The translations under genes were made by a program, and so were the position numbers. Shown here in pieces: positions 28,618 to 37,033 of a stretch of DNA of 64,000 nt. The notes beneath the pieces were generated by a model. That model was given only the letters and a program-made list of their open reading frames with translations. It searched no databases and was not told the origin of the DNA. The DNA is from Bacillus sp. FJAT-42376 (GTDB taxonomy: Bacteria; Bacillota; Bacilli; Bacillales; Bacillaceae), in assembly GCF_003816055.1 (NCBI RefSeq), contig NZ_CP033906.1:248001-312000 (forward strand), given 5' to 3'. How positions within the stretch are numbered: position 1 is the stretch's first letter; each line of letters starts with the position of its first letter.

Positions 28618-29508
28618 TCACATGGATCCCGGTAAGTCTTTTTTAGATACCGGGGCATTTTTCCCGATAAAAACAGATAGAACGACAAGGATGGCCGTAA
28701 TGATTGTGATCAGGCTGACGGATTCCCCTAAAAAAACCGCAGCAAACAAAATCATCAGAAACGGCTGCAGGTATTGCAGCTGGCTGATGCGGGAAATGCC
28801 GCCTAATGCCATTCCGCCGTACCAGGCGACATACGCTAAAAACTGGCTGACCAGCGCTAAATAAAGCAAGCTCGCCCAGGCTTGTATGGGAGCATGCAGC
28901 ATTTCCGCTGATAGATTCATCGCTACAGGAATCAGAAAAAAGGGAGCCCCTATTAGAATCGCCCATGCGATTACCTGCCAGCTGCCCATTTCTTTTGAGA
29001 GCTTTCCTCCTTCCGCATAACTAAGCCCTAACAAAAGGACGGACGCTAAGAGCCCTGCATCCTCTATTTGAAACGTTCCAAGATTTAAACTTATCGCATA
29101 GAAAAGGACCGCTCCTGTACCCATTAAGCCTGCAATCCAAAACCGCAAAGAAGGCCTTTCTCCTGCTCTGAACGCTGCAATCCCCGCAGTTGCTAAAGGC
29201 AGAAGGGCTAATTCCACTGCTCCGTGTGAAACCGGCAATGTGTTCATGACCCATGAAGTCAGGAGTGGAAAGCCCAGGACCGCTCCTGCTGCGACAATGA
29301 AGAGACTCTTTAACTGGTTCCGGTTAGGTGCTTTTTCTTTGCGGATCATTAGGATTCCCGCAACTAATATGGCTGCAATGACGGTTCTGCCCAACCCTAC
29401 TACCGTTGTGCCGAAATACTGAACCGCCATACCGGTAGCAGGCAGCGTCAAACTGAAGCAGACCACCCCCAAGAAACCCAACAATAATCCCTTTTTTTCT
29501 TTTTCCAT
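28618..29508 (-). CDS. EamA (DMT) family transporter
   Basis: The 296-residue protein has ten membrane segments arranged as two EamA repeats, as in drug/metabolite exporters. The second half contains SQLQYLQPFLMILFAAVFLGE, a common EamA signature. The ATG at 29508 has GGGGGA at good distance; a TTG 15 bases upstream is less likely. It is transcribed away from the MocR-type regulator at 29653, the usual layout for a regulator and its transporter target. The substrate is unknown, perhaps an amino-acid-like compound. Confidence 0.85.
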   Translation of the reverse strand: MEKEKKGLLLGFLGVVCFSLTLPATGMAVQYFGTTVVGLGRTVIAAILVAGILMIRKEKAPNRNQLKSLFIVAAGAVLGFPLLTSWVMNTLPVSHGAVELALLPLATAGIAAFRAGERPSLRFWIAGLMGTGAVLFYAISLNLGTFQIEDAGLLASVLLLGLSYAEGGKLSKEMGSWQVIAWAILIGAPFFLIPVAMNLSAEMLHAPIQAWASLLYLALVSQFLAYVAWYGGMALGGISRISQLQYLQPFLMILFAAVFLGESVSLITIITAILVVLSVFIGKNAPVSKKDLPGSM

Positions 29509-29652
29509 ATCCGATTCCCCCAAAGCGATATTAAATTTGTCCTAAAAATTAGGAACACTTTTGATATAATCACATCATATTAGAAACAGATATGGGATTC
29601 GATGGCTGTTTTCTGCATCTGTCAGGGTACAGTTAAGGAGGCTGGAACAAAT

Positions 29653-31011
29653 TTGAGTCCAAAATACATGATGCTCGCAGAAAAGATTAAGCAGCAGATT
29701 ATAAACGGGGATGCAGACGCCGGCCAAAAGCTTCCCTCGATCCGGCAAATGGCTGAAACATTGAGCTGCAGTAAAAATACGGTGATCAAAGCATACAGTG
29801 AATTAGAAAAAGAGCATTTGATTTTCTCCATCCCTCAAAGCGGCTATTATATTGTCCGGGATTTTAAACGCCCCCGAAACCCGCCTGGCACAGTAGACTT
29901 CTTATCGGCCGGACCGGATAAGCATCTCTTGCCCTATATTGAATTTCAGCATTGCTTAAATCAGGCTATTGAAGTGTATAAGGAGGAAATTTTCACATAC
30001 ACCGACCAGCAAGGCCTTTATTCCCTGCGGACAGAAATCGTGAAAAACCTTCAACATTCCCAGGTGTTTACCGAAACGGACCGGGTAGTCATCGTTTCAG
30101 GCTCTCAGCAAGCGCTTCATTTGTTAACTGCCTTTCCTTTTCCCAACAACAAGAAAAATATTTTGATTGAGCAGCCCACCTATTTCGGGATGATTGAATC
30201 CCTGAAAATCCATCAGGTTACAGCCTGCGGGATTGAAGTTTCCATGAATGGAATCGATTTGGAACTTCTTGAATGGATGTTCAAAAACAACGATATTAAG
30301 TTTTTCTACGTCATTCCAAGATTTCATAACCCTCTTGGCCACTCGTATACAAACAGCGAGAAGAAAAAAATTGTGGAGCTGGCTAATAAATACGATGTGT
30401 ATATCGTAGAAGATGATTTTCTGGGTGAATTAGAGCGCGATAAAAAAGCAGACCCGTTTTTCGCCTTTGATCCGTCCGGAAGAGTCATTTATATCCAGAG
30501 CTTTTCAAAAGTATTTCTCCCCGGGCTCCGGATTGCCAGTGCAGTATTGCCAGATAAGATGATGAAAACCTTTTTACGCTATAAATTCAGCACTGATTTC
30601 AACAGCCCCGTTCTTTCCCAAGGCGCGCTGGATATTTATTTAAAAAGCGGAATGTATCACAGCCACCTAAAAAAAATAAAAGACGTATACTTTAATAAAA
30701 TGAACAGGCTGAAAAGTGCCTGTGAACAATACTTGCCCGAAGGCACATCCTATACGAAGCCGGATTCAGGATTTTACCTCTCGATCTGCCTGCCCCATCA
30801 CCTGTCAGCCAGAAAACTGGCCCTGCATTTAGCCGAACAGCAAATCTTACTGGATGATACGAGCAGAATGTTCTTACCCGATTTCAATAAAGACCGCCTT
30901 ATCCGGTTATGCAGTTCCCAAGTGCAAGACCATCAGATCGCGTACGGGCTAGAAAAGATCGCTCAGGCGATCTCTGAATTGGATCATAAGAGGAGAATGC
31001 AGACTCAATAA
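29653..31011 (+). CDS. MocR-type transcriptional regulator (GntR-aminotransferase)
   Basis: The protein, about 452 residues, joins an N-terminal GntR winged helix (AGQKLPSIRQMAETLSCSKN, about residues 24-43) to a class I aminotransferase-like domain that binds PLP. The PLP lysine is likely in IQSFSKVFLPGLRI, preceded by EDDFLGEL. MocR regulators sense PLP-linked metabolites or amino acids. TTG at 29653 is chosen because AAGGAGG is 11 bases upstream and the text SPKYMMLAEKI begins the domain; upstream codons read an unrelated leader. It probably controls the divergent EamA transporter gene from the 144-base shared promoter region. Confidence 0.9.
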   Translation: MSPKYMMLAEKIKQQIINGDADAGQKLPSIRQMAETLSCSKNTVIKAYSELEKEHLIFSIPQSGYYIVRDFKRPRNPPGTVDFLSAGPDKHLLPYIEFQHCLNQAIEVYKEEIFTYTDQQGLYSLRTEIVKNLQHSQVFTETDRVVIVSGSQQALHLLTAFPFPNNKKNILIEQPTYFGMIESLKIHQVTACGIEVSMNGIDLELLEWMFKNNDIKFFYVIPRFHNPLGHSYTNSEKKKIVELANKYDVYIVEDDFLGELERDKKADPFFAFDPSGRVIYIQSFSKVFLPGLRIASAVLPDKMMKTFLRYKFSTDFNSPVLSQGALDIYLKSGMYHSHLKKIKDVYFNKMNRLKSACEQYLPEGTSYTKPDSGFYLSICLPHHLSARKLALHLAEQQILLDDTSRMFLPDFNKDRLIRLCSSQVQDHQIAYGLEKIAQAISELDHKRRMQTQ

Positions 31012-31014
31012 AAA

Positions 31015-31048
31015 TAGCACCCTCCCCTATTTTGGGCTGGTGCTTCAT
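31015..31048 (+). terminator. Probable terminator after the MocR gene
   Basis: AGCACC pairs with GGTGCT around a 17-base loop. No strong T-run follows. Confidence 0.5.
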
Positions 31049-31079
31049 TATATTTGTGGTACGGGCATCACCCTAAAAG

Positions 31080-32750
31080 TCAAACTGACATTGCAGGATC
31101 GTCTTTCGTGCCTTCACCCAATTTATAAATGATGGTTTCATACCGATCCACCCATACTGCAGAACCATCCTTCACCGTACGGGAATCATCCCTTCCCGTA
31201 CGATAGAGCACATTATTAAATTCGTCTGCCCGGGTTTCCTGATCAAATTGAACAACGGCAGGAACCTCTGACAAATTAACGACAATCAAAAACTTGACTC
31301 CTTCGTGCTGCCTTATATAGGATAACACCCTGTCATTGGAGCTGCGGACGAATTTCAATTCACCAGCCCAAAATGCCGGCTCATTTGTCCGAAGGTGAAT
31401 CAGGAATTTATAGTGCTCGAACAGCCTTTTATCAAACGAATCCCAGCTGAGCTTATACTCATCAAATAAAGACGTCCACGTTTCCAACTTGTTCTCATTA
31501 AATTCCTGTCCCATCATTATGAGGGGGACGCCTTCGATCGTCAGCAAGACCGAAGCTGCAGGTCCTGCATACTCCACGCCTACATACTCGCAAATTCTGG
31601 ACTGCTCTTTGTCCTCAAGCCAGTTCATCCTCAAGGAGTTTTTAGGAAAACTATACTTATAGGAGTGATAAATCGCTATAAAATCATCCTGGGTAATCGA
31701 TCTGTCAATCATCTGACGAATAAGTACCCGCGGGTTTCCGCTGTAGGTTAGATCACAGGCTTCAATGTGGTGATATTCATCGTATGATTGTGAGATGAGG
31801 ACGAGATCACTTTTTACTTCCTGCAGGGCTTGCTTCATCTCAGTAAGGAAATCATAGGGGGTAATGTCCGAATCATCCAGCCGGATTCCATCAAAATCAA
31901 ACTCAGTAATCCAGTATTTCATAGCCTCAATTACATACTTCCTCATATCGCGATTGCTAAATTGTAAACCGGCAAAATACTCTCGGAGAGGAACATCATA
32001 GTAGAGCTCCTGCTGTTCATTATGAGTAAAATAGTCCGTGTGGCTCTTTGTAAGAATATGATCCACACTGGTGCGGTTTAAGGTCCAATCCAAAATGACC
32101 CTGAGCCCGCTGTCATGAGCTTTTTGCATAAAAAACAGCAGGTCATCCCTCGTTCCGAATTGTGAATCAATCGAATAAAAATCCCTCACTGCATAGGGGT
32201 CACCGTATTGACCAATCCTCCGCTCATGACCCACTTCGTGAAACGGCATGAGCCAAAGCGTATTAATGCCCATTTCTTTAAAATAGTCTATTTTATCAGC
32301 CAGCCCACGAAAATCACCGGAGTCCGTGTACGCACGAAGGTGAAGCTCATAGATGACCGATTTTTTGATCCATTCAGGACTGGAAAGGGCGGTGAAATTC
32401 TCATACATATATCCCGGGTGTTTTTCTGAAATCTCATTTGTCCGGATTAGCACATCACCATGTTCCGTTACGGTAATGGAAGAGTTATTTTGCCCGTCTT
32501 CCGATACATTTGGATTCAATGGGTCTAAAATCCACGCTTCCCCATTTACCACAAATTTGTACAGATGTCTCCCCATCGAAATCGGGAGTTCAATCTCCCA
32601 GCCTGTCGAATCTTCCATTCTGTTCATGTAGTTTCTGTCGCCATTCCAGTGATTAAAGGTGCCTGCCAGAGCAACACTTTCAACAGGAGTTTCCGAATAA
32701 TAAACAAATCGTACACCGTTAGATCCCCTTGCAGGAAATTCAGTCTGCAT
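31080..32750 (-). CDS. GH13 alpha-amylase-like protein with altered active site
   Basis: The 556-residue cytoplasmic protein has an N-terminal CBM48/early-set domain (about residues 12-100: VALAGTFNHWNGD, HLYKFVVNGE) and a GH13 barrel from about 130 (YELHLRAYTDSGDF, INTLWLMPFHEVGH). In region I the usual N-H is N225-R226 (ILDWTLNRTS). Region II keeps R290 and the nucleophile D292. Region III has Q321 where the acid/base Glu is expected (LVLISQSYDEY). Region IV has K381-E382 instead of His-Asp (NWLEDKEQSR). So three of four conserved catalytic regions are changed. It may bind or sense alpha-glucans rather than cut them, or use a modified chemistry. An AraC regulator lies just upstream on the same strand. 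Confidence 0.85.
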   Translation of the reverse strand: MQTEFPARGSNGVRFVYYSETPVESVALAGTFNHWNGDRNYMNRMEDSTGWEIELPISMGRHLYKFVVNGEAWILDPLNPNVSEDGQNNSSITVTEHGDVLIRTNEISEKHPGYMYENFTALSSPEWIKKSVIYELHLRAYTDSGDFRGLADKIDYFKEMGINTLWLMPFHEVGHERRIGQYGDPYAVRDFYSIDSQFGTRDDLLFFMQKAHDSGLRVILDWTLNRTSVDHILTKSHTDYFTHNEQQELYYDVPLREYFAGLQFSNRDMRKYVIEAMKYWITEFDFDGIRLDDSDITPYDFLTEMKQALQEVKSDLVLISQSYDEYHHIEACDLTYSGNPRVLIRQMIDRSITQDDFIAIYHSYKYSFPKNSLRMNWLEDKEQSRICEYVGVEYAGPAASVLLTIEGVPLIMMGQEFNENKLETWTSLFDEYKLSWDSFDKRLFEHYKFLIHLRTNEPAFWAGELKFVRSSNDRVLSYIRQHEGVKFLIVVNLSEVPAVVQFDQETRADEFNNVLYRTGRDDSRTVKDGSAVWVDRYETIIYKLGEGTKDDPAMSV

Positions 32751-32848
32751 GGTTTGCCCCCCTCAAAATAGATTCTCAGGAATTCCCTTCTTCCATCGTA
32801 TCTGTATGGAAACAGGCTGACAATATCCTATACTGCTTCATCATGGTG

Positions 32849-33739
32849 CTATTCTGCTGTCATTCTCTCATCAGCGGTTCTGGATAAGATGTTCTGTTTG
32901 AAGCTTTTAGGGGAACAGTGGTGGACTCGTTTAAATAATTTGTAGAAATGGGATAGGTTCGGAAAGCCTGCCTGTTCAGCAATCTGGGCAATGCTTAGAT
33001 CATCCGTCAGGAGCAGTCGTTCGGCATACTTGATTTTGCGGTGAATGACATAGTCAGTGAACGTAATGCCCACGTTCTGTTTAAAATATTTAAGGAAATA
33101 CGTATAGCTGAAATTGACAAGACGACAAGCCTGCTGAACCGTGATTTTATCGGATAAATGAGCTTCCACATAATCGAAGACTAATTTTAGCTTCTCATAG
33201 CTCATCGACCGGCTGTGATCGAACAGCCCCATATTGTCGTGGCGCAACAATAAAAAGAGACATTTCTTAACCAGATAATTAATAGCCAACTCATAGCCTC
33301 TCTGCCTCTGTTCATGTTCCCTGTGCAATTCTATTATTGTTGCGTAGAATTGCTTCCGCAAATCTGAGTTCCCATCAAACAATGCGTTTAGCTTGACCAA
33401 CGGCACGAATGATTCCTGATACAAATAAAGGAACGGAAGCATGTTCGAATCTAAAAACGCCTCCAGATCAAATTGAATCACCACATAATCAACCAGCTGG
33501 TCCGGTTTTCTCAAATCAAGATGAGGCTGGCCAGAACCTAAAATGAACACATCACCCGCCCGCAAGTGATGCCTGTCATCGGGAGTATGGATTTCCATTT
33601 CCCCAGACCGAACCGCTATTATTTCAATCTGCGGATGAAAATGCCACCCATGCTGACATATCTCCGTACTGTGAAAACTGAGCACTTGAATACGAAGCAG
33701 CGGGCTGCTGTATAGAATTGGCTCTTTAATTAATTCCAA
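32849..33739 (-). CDS. AraC-family regulator with cupin sensor domain
   Basis: The 296-residue protein has an N-terminal cupin (HGWHFHPQIEIIAVRSGEME, HHLRAGDVFILGSGQPH, residues about 30-80) that would bind a small sugar. A C-terminal double helix-turn-helix follows (about 185-290: VQQACRLVNFSYTYFLKYFK, SIAQIAEQAGFPNLSHFYKLF). The start is TTG at 33739 with GGGGGT upstream, although the spacing is long. It lies 98 bases upstream of the GH13-like gene in the same direction, so it may regulate that gene. Sugar sensing is inferred. Confidence 0.88.
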   Translation of the reverse strand: MELIKEPILYSSPLLRIQVLSFHSTEICQHGWHFHPQIEIIAVRSGEMEIHTPDDRHHLRAGDVFILGSGQPHLDLRKPDQLVDYVVIQFDLEAFLDSNMLPFLYLYQESFVPLVKLNALFDGNSDLRKQFYATIIELHREHEQRQRGYELAINYLVKKCLFLLLRHDNMGLFDHSRSMSYEKLKLVFDYVEAHLSDKITVQQACRLVNFSYTYFLKYFKQNVGITFTDYVIHRKIKYAERLLLTDDLSIAQIAEQAGFPNLSHFYKLFKRVHHCSPKSFKQNILSRTADERMTAE

Positions 33740-33776
33740 AGTTCAGAAACCCCCAGGTTAGATTTAATGTATAGGT

Positions 33777-33841
33777 GCTGTTAAACTTGGCTGTTGATTG
33801 CAGCTGGCAGTCGTTCGCTTTCCGTTCCAATCAACAGGTGT
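33777..33841. repeat. Dispersed palindromic repeat, core-deleted copy B
   Basis: It matches copy A (910-1060) through CTGTTAAACTTGGCTG, the left arm and TCGTTCGCTTTCCG, then jumps directly to TCCAATCAACAGG. About 85 bases of GC-rich core are missing, with TTCCG at the junction, present at both core borders in copy A. Confidence 0.8.
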
Positions 33842-33982
33842 TAAAATCGGCAGATCGAATTTCATTTAAAGGACTAACAATCTTGTATGCCATATTAATT
33901 CAATAACATATGCCTATATACCTTTGTCTCTATATGGAGGCAGGGGGAAGAATCCGACTTGCTTTTAAAAGGGGGTGAACCT

Positions 33983-34078
33983 ATGTACGATCACCAGGTC
34001 ATGACAAACTACATAAAACGCGCTAACCAATCATTTCTTGAAGGAATGAAAACGACAGCAAAAGCCCTGTCACATTAA
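33983..34078 (+). CDS. Possible 31-residue protein
   Basis: ATG at 33983 is 7 bases after GGGGGTG, a strong ribosome site, and the frame runs 31 codons to TAA at 34076. The product (MYDHQVMTNYIKRANQSF, then LEGMKTTAKALSH) is basic and could form one amphipathic helix. Its stop overlaps by 4 bases the stop of the convergent lipoprotein gene at 34075. I do not recognise it. Confidence 0.5.
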   Translation: MYDHQVMTNYIKRANQSFLEGMKTTAKALSH

Positions 34079-34269
34079 GAACAACAGGCAACTACTTTTT
34101 TCATATCTTTCTCTCTGACCCAAATTTCCCCATTTTTTATTTCGTATTTTATATTGGCATCATTTAATCGCTGGATTTGATTGTTTGTTTTATCTGTCCA
34201 ATAAGTGTACGTTTCACCTGTACTGCAAGCTGTTAGCACTATAAAAGGAATCAATAATATTTTTTTCAT
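34075..34269 (-). CDS. Small lipoprotein of unknown function
   Basis: The 64-residue protein has a short signal peptide ending in the lipobox VLTAC (cysteine at residue 15), leaving about 50 mature residues. The C-terminal part reads IKYEIKNGEIWVREKDMKKVV, a small beta-alpha-like pattern common in short Bacillus lipoproteins. AGGAAGG precedes the ATG. Function unknown; convergent with the 31-residue ORF. Confidence 0.7.
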   Translation of the reverse strand: MKKILLIPFIVLTACSTGETYTYWTDKTNNQIQRLNDANIKYEIKNGEIWVREKDMKKVVACCS

Positions 34270-34473
34270 TTTAGCCTTCCTTTATTTTGATAAAGTTGTA
34301 TGTTCTTAAGTTTAAAAACCGCATCTTAAATAAGAAAACCGCGAACACCTCTCTATTTGCTTAGTATAGAATTTTTCAACTTCTATTTCACACTATTTAC
34401 CAAAAGAATTGAATGACTCACTTTACAGGGCTGGTGGGTTACAGGGGTTTTCTCATTAAAACTTTTGAATCGA

Positions 34474-34500
34474 TGTCACATCTCTTCACCCTTCGTCGTC
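34474..34500 (+). promoter_or_regulatory. Probable ECF41 sigma-factor promoter
   Basis: TGTCACA (34474-34480) and CGTC (34497-34500) are separated by 16 bases, the bipartite motif reported for ECF41 sigma factors. It lies 35 bases before the oxidoreductase gene that is co-transcribed with an ECF41 gene. Confidence 0.7.
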
Positions 34501-34534
34501 TTGAGTGATGAAGTAACTTTTAGGAGGTTATCTT

Positions 34535-35839
34535 ATGACTCAAAAATGGGATGTTGTAATAGTTGGCGGCGGATTAGCCGGTTATGTTGCAGCGAACTGC
34601 TTAGCAGACACCAATTTATCGGTGTTAATAATAGAAAAAGGAAAAAAAGCTGGCGGCAGGGCTAGAACCAGCAAGATGAATCGGCAATATTTAAACCTAG
34701 GTCCGCATGCCCTTTTTAAAAAAGGAAAAGCCAAGTCCATTCTCGAAGAATTAGGTATTAGTCTTACTGGAAAATCACCCAAATTAGGCGGTATAGTAGT
34801 TGAAAACAATACCGACTATGCTGCCCCGCTTTCACCTCTGGAACTTTTTACAACAAAGTTTTTGAACGGGAAGGAACGTATGGAATGGATTGCGGTTTTA
34901 TTGAAAGTAATGAAGATTGATCCAGAAAATTTAGCAGAGCAAACATTTCAGCAGTGGGTCATGCAGACCAGTAAGTCTGAAAAAGTTCAGTCATTACTCT
35001 ATATGCTTGGCAGACTTTCCACCTATTGTCATGCTCCTGAAATGGTGAGCGCCAAACTAGCCGTTTCCTATATCAAAACTTCTATGGGGGGCGTCCTGTA
35101 TGTGGACGGGGGCTGGCAAACAATTATCGACCAGCTGCACAATAAGGCAATCATCTCGGGGGTTCAGCTTCAATCTCATACTTTTGTTAAACAGATCGAA
35201 CCCGTCCAACGGGATTCATTTACATTAATCCTGTCTAATGAAGAAGAAGTTCACGCGAGGTATGTCATTTGTACAACTGGCCCACATGAACTTAATGACA
35301 TGTTAAATAATCAAAACAGCTTTCTTTCACAGATAACAGCTGTAAAAGGGGCAACGTTGGATCTAGCTTTAACACAGCTTCCCAACCCGGGGCGGTTATT
35401 CGCCATGGGCATGACAGATCCCCTTTATTATTCTGTACACTCAAATTATGCCCGCCTTTCTGATGACACCAAAAGCACCGTTCTTCATGTATTTAAATAT
35501 CATCACCCTAATGATCACCTTGATAAAACAAGGATTCAAAACGAGCTTGAACAATTCCTGGATAGACTGCAGCCAGGGTGGCAGCAATATGTGATCACAA
35601 AACGATTTATTCCCAGCATTACAGTAAACCAGCGCTTACCCAGATTAGGAGATGAGCAAAAGCTACTGCGTTCTAAATCAGAAATTCCGGGATTATATAT
35701 AGCAGGAGACTGGGCTTCCCCCAGCTGCATCCTGGCAGATGGAGCCGTCAGCAGCGGCAAACAAGCAGCTGAAGATATCCTTTTAAAGGAGAAGGAGAAT
35801 AATCGTGCAAATAACGAAAGAAGAGTACCAGCTTTTTAA
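34535..35839 (+). CDS. FAD-dependent oxidoreductase, phytoene-desaturase/amine-oxidase type
   Basis: The 434-residue protein has the dinucleotide site VVIVGGGLAGYVAANCLA (residues about 7-24), the GG motif EKGKKAGGRARTSK, and the C-terminal FAD motif GLYIAGDWASPSCILADGAVSS. The group includes carotenoid desaturases, protoporphyrinogen and amine oxidases. It is the gene before, and overlaps by 35 bases, an ECF41 sigma factor; oxidoreductases are among the usual ECF41 partners. The substrate is unknown. AGGAGG precedes the ATG at 34535. Confidence 0.85.
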   Translation: MTQKWDVVIVGGGLAGYVAANCLADTNLSVLIIEKGKKAGGRARTSKMNRQYLNLGPHALFKKGKAKSILEELGISLTGKSPKLGGIVVENNTDYAAPLSPLELFTTKFLNGKERMEWIAVLLKVMKIDPENLAEQTFQQWVMQTSKSEKVQSLLYMLGRLSTYCHAPEMVSAKLAVSYIKTSMGGVLYVDGGWQTIIDQLHNKAIISGVQLQSHTFVKQIEPVQRDSFTLILSNEEEVHARYVICTTGPHELNDMLNNQNSFLSQITAVKGATLDLALTQLPNPGRLFAMGMTDPLYYSVHSNYARLSDDTKSTVLHVFKYHHPNDHLDKTRIQNELEQFLDRLQPGWQQYVITKRFIPSITVNQRLPRLGDEQKLLRSKSEIPGLYIAGDWASPSCILADGAVSSGKQAAEDILLKEKENNRANNERRVPAF

Positions 35840-36668
35840 ACCCCTGCTGTTTTCAATAGGGTATCGGATGTTAGGTTCAGTCGCGGAAGCAGAGGATATG
35901 GTCCAGGAAACGTTTCTAAAATATCACCTATTAAAAGAAGAAAATATAAGAATCAAGAAAGCCTATCTATGCAAAGTCATGACAAACCTCTGTCTTGATG
36001 CCTTAAAGTCTGCCAAGCACAGACGGGAACAGTATGTGGGACCATGGAATCCCGAGCCGCTGCTGCTTGAAAAACTGCAAGCCTTTGACCCATCTGAAAC
36101 GCTTATACAAAAAGAAGGATTAAGTATGGCTTATTTACGAATGATGGAGCATCTGAAACCAGACGAACGGGCCATTCTTCTTTTAAGAGAGGTATTTGAT
36201 TTCCCCTACTCAGAAATCGCTGACATCATTGAAAAGAAAGAAGAAAACTGCAGAAAAATTCTTAGCAGGGCAAAGCAAAAGATCTCACGTGCAGAAGGCG
36301 AAAGCCTGAACTATGAGAAGAATATGCTATTGATTAATCGCTTTATAGAAGCCTTTCAAACGCAAAAGATTGATGTCCTATTAGAGCTTATCTCAGAAAA
36401 TGTCACGCTGTTTTCCGATGGCGGCGGAAAAGTCACGGCTGCTATCCGCCCAATCGAATCCTTCTCTCATGTTCTATCCTTATTATACGGAATCATAAAA
36501 AAAGCGCCCGAGGACTTTTATTTTGAAGTTAAAAATGTCAATTCCCAGCCAGCAATCGTGACCTACATGAATGGCAGGATTCAAAGTATTGTCAGTTTTT
36601 ATATTCGGAATGAAAAAATAGATGAAATGTATATTACGATGAATCCAGATAAATTACCTGTTCATTAA
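35805..36668 (+). CDS. sigJ: ECF41-family RNA polymerase sigma factor with SnoaL-like C-terminus
   Basis: The 287-residue protein has sigma regions 2 (about residues 10-75, SVAEAEDMVQETFLKY) and 4 (about 105-160, KPDERAILLLREVFDFPYSEIADII) plus a SnoaL/NTF2-like domain from about 172. The three ECF41 marks are present: WNPEPL (81-86, usually WLPEPL), DGGGK (205-209) and NPDKL (280-284). In this family the fused domain controls sigma activity in place of an anti-sigma factor. GTG at 35805 has GGAGAAGGAG before it and lies inside the preceding gene, so translation is coupled. It should transcribe its own operon from the promoter at 34474. Confidence 0.93.
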   Translation: MQITKEEYQLFKPLLFSIGYRMLGSVAEAEDMVQETFLKYHLLKEENIRIKKAYLCKVMTNLCLDALKSAKHRREQYVGPWNPEPLLLEKLQAFDPSETLIQKEGLSMAYLRMMEHLKPDERAILLLREVFDFPYSEIADIIEKKEENCRKILSRAKQKISRAEGESLNYEKNMLLINRFIEAFQTQKIDVLLELISENVTLFSDGGGKVTAAIRPIESFSHVLSLLYGIIKKAPEDFYFEVKNVNSQPAIVTYMNGRIQSIVSFYIRNEKIDEMYITMNPDKLPVH

Positions 36669-37033
36669 GAGGTGTAGAGAAGAGAGAGAAAGAAAGACCA
36701 TACTGACAGGAATTCCGGATTTATTAAATCTAATCTACAACTCAAAGTTGTCAAGGTCGGTATAACTCCATAAAAATGTCCGTATTATAATCCCAAGAAA
36801 GTTATCTTTATTCTCAAGGATTTTGTCTAAAGTGGACAAGAAAATTAAAAAACTTACTCCTTCAATCATTAATGCTGGTAACTCACATGATTAAAGAAGC
36901 GTTAAAGCATTAACGCTTCTCCTGCAAACAACTTTTTGCTTACTTGTGATACGGTTCCTAGTAATAGTTCTAAGTGGGGTTTATATATATATATGTCTAA
37001 AAAGAGAGGAGCACAAAACAGTGTGCACCCATT
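36669..37033. other. AT-rich gap with one hairpin
   Basis: I see no gene. It contains the stem at 36895-36921, a TATATATATATAT tract near 36983 and a GTGTGCAC palindrome near 37021. Confidence 0.5.
36895..36921. terminator. Hairpin between ECF41 operon and ATPase gene
   Basis: AGAAGCGTTAA pairs with TTAACGCTTCT. T-runs are short, stronger for the leftward strand, where it lies about 110 bases past the ATPase stop. Confidence 0.55.

Noticed and set aside
34465..34665. Forward 66-codon frame over the ECF41 promoter
   Set aside because: Overlaps the true start of the oxidoreductase in another frame; no ribosome site.
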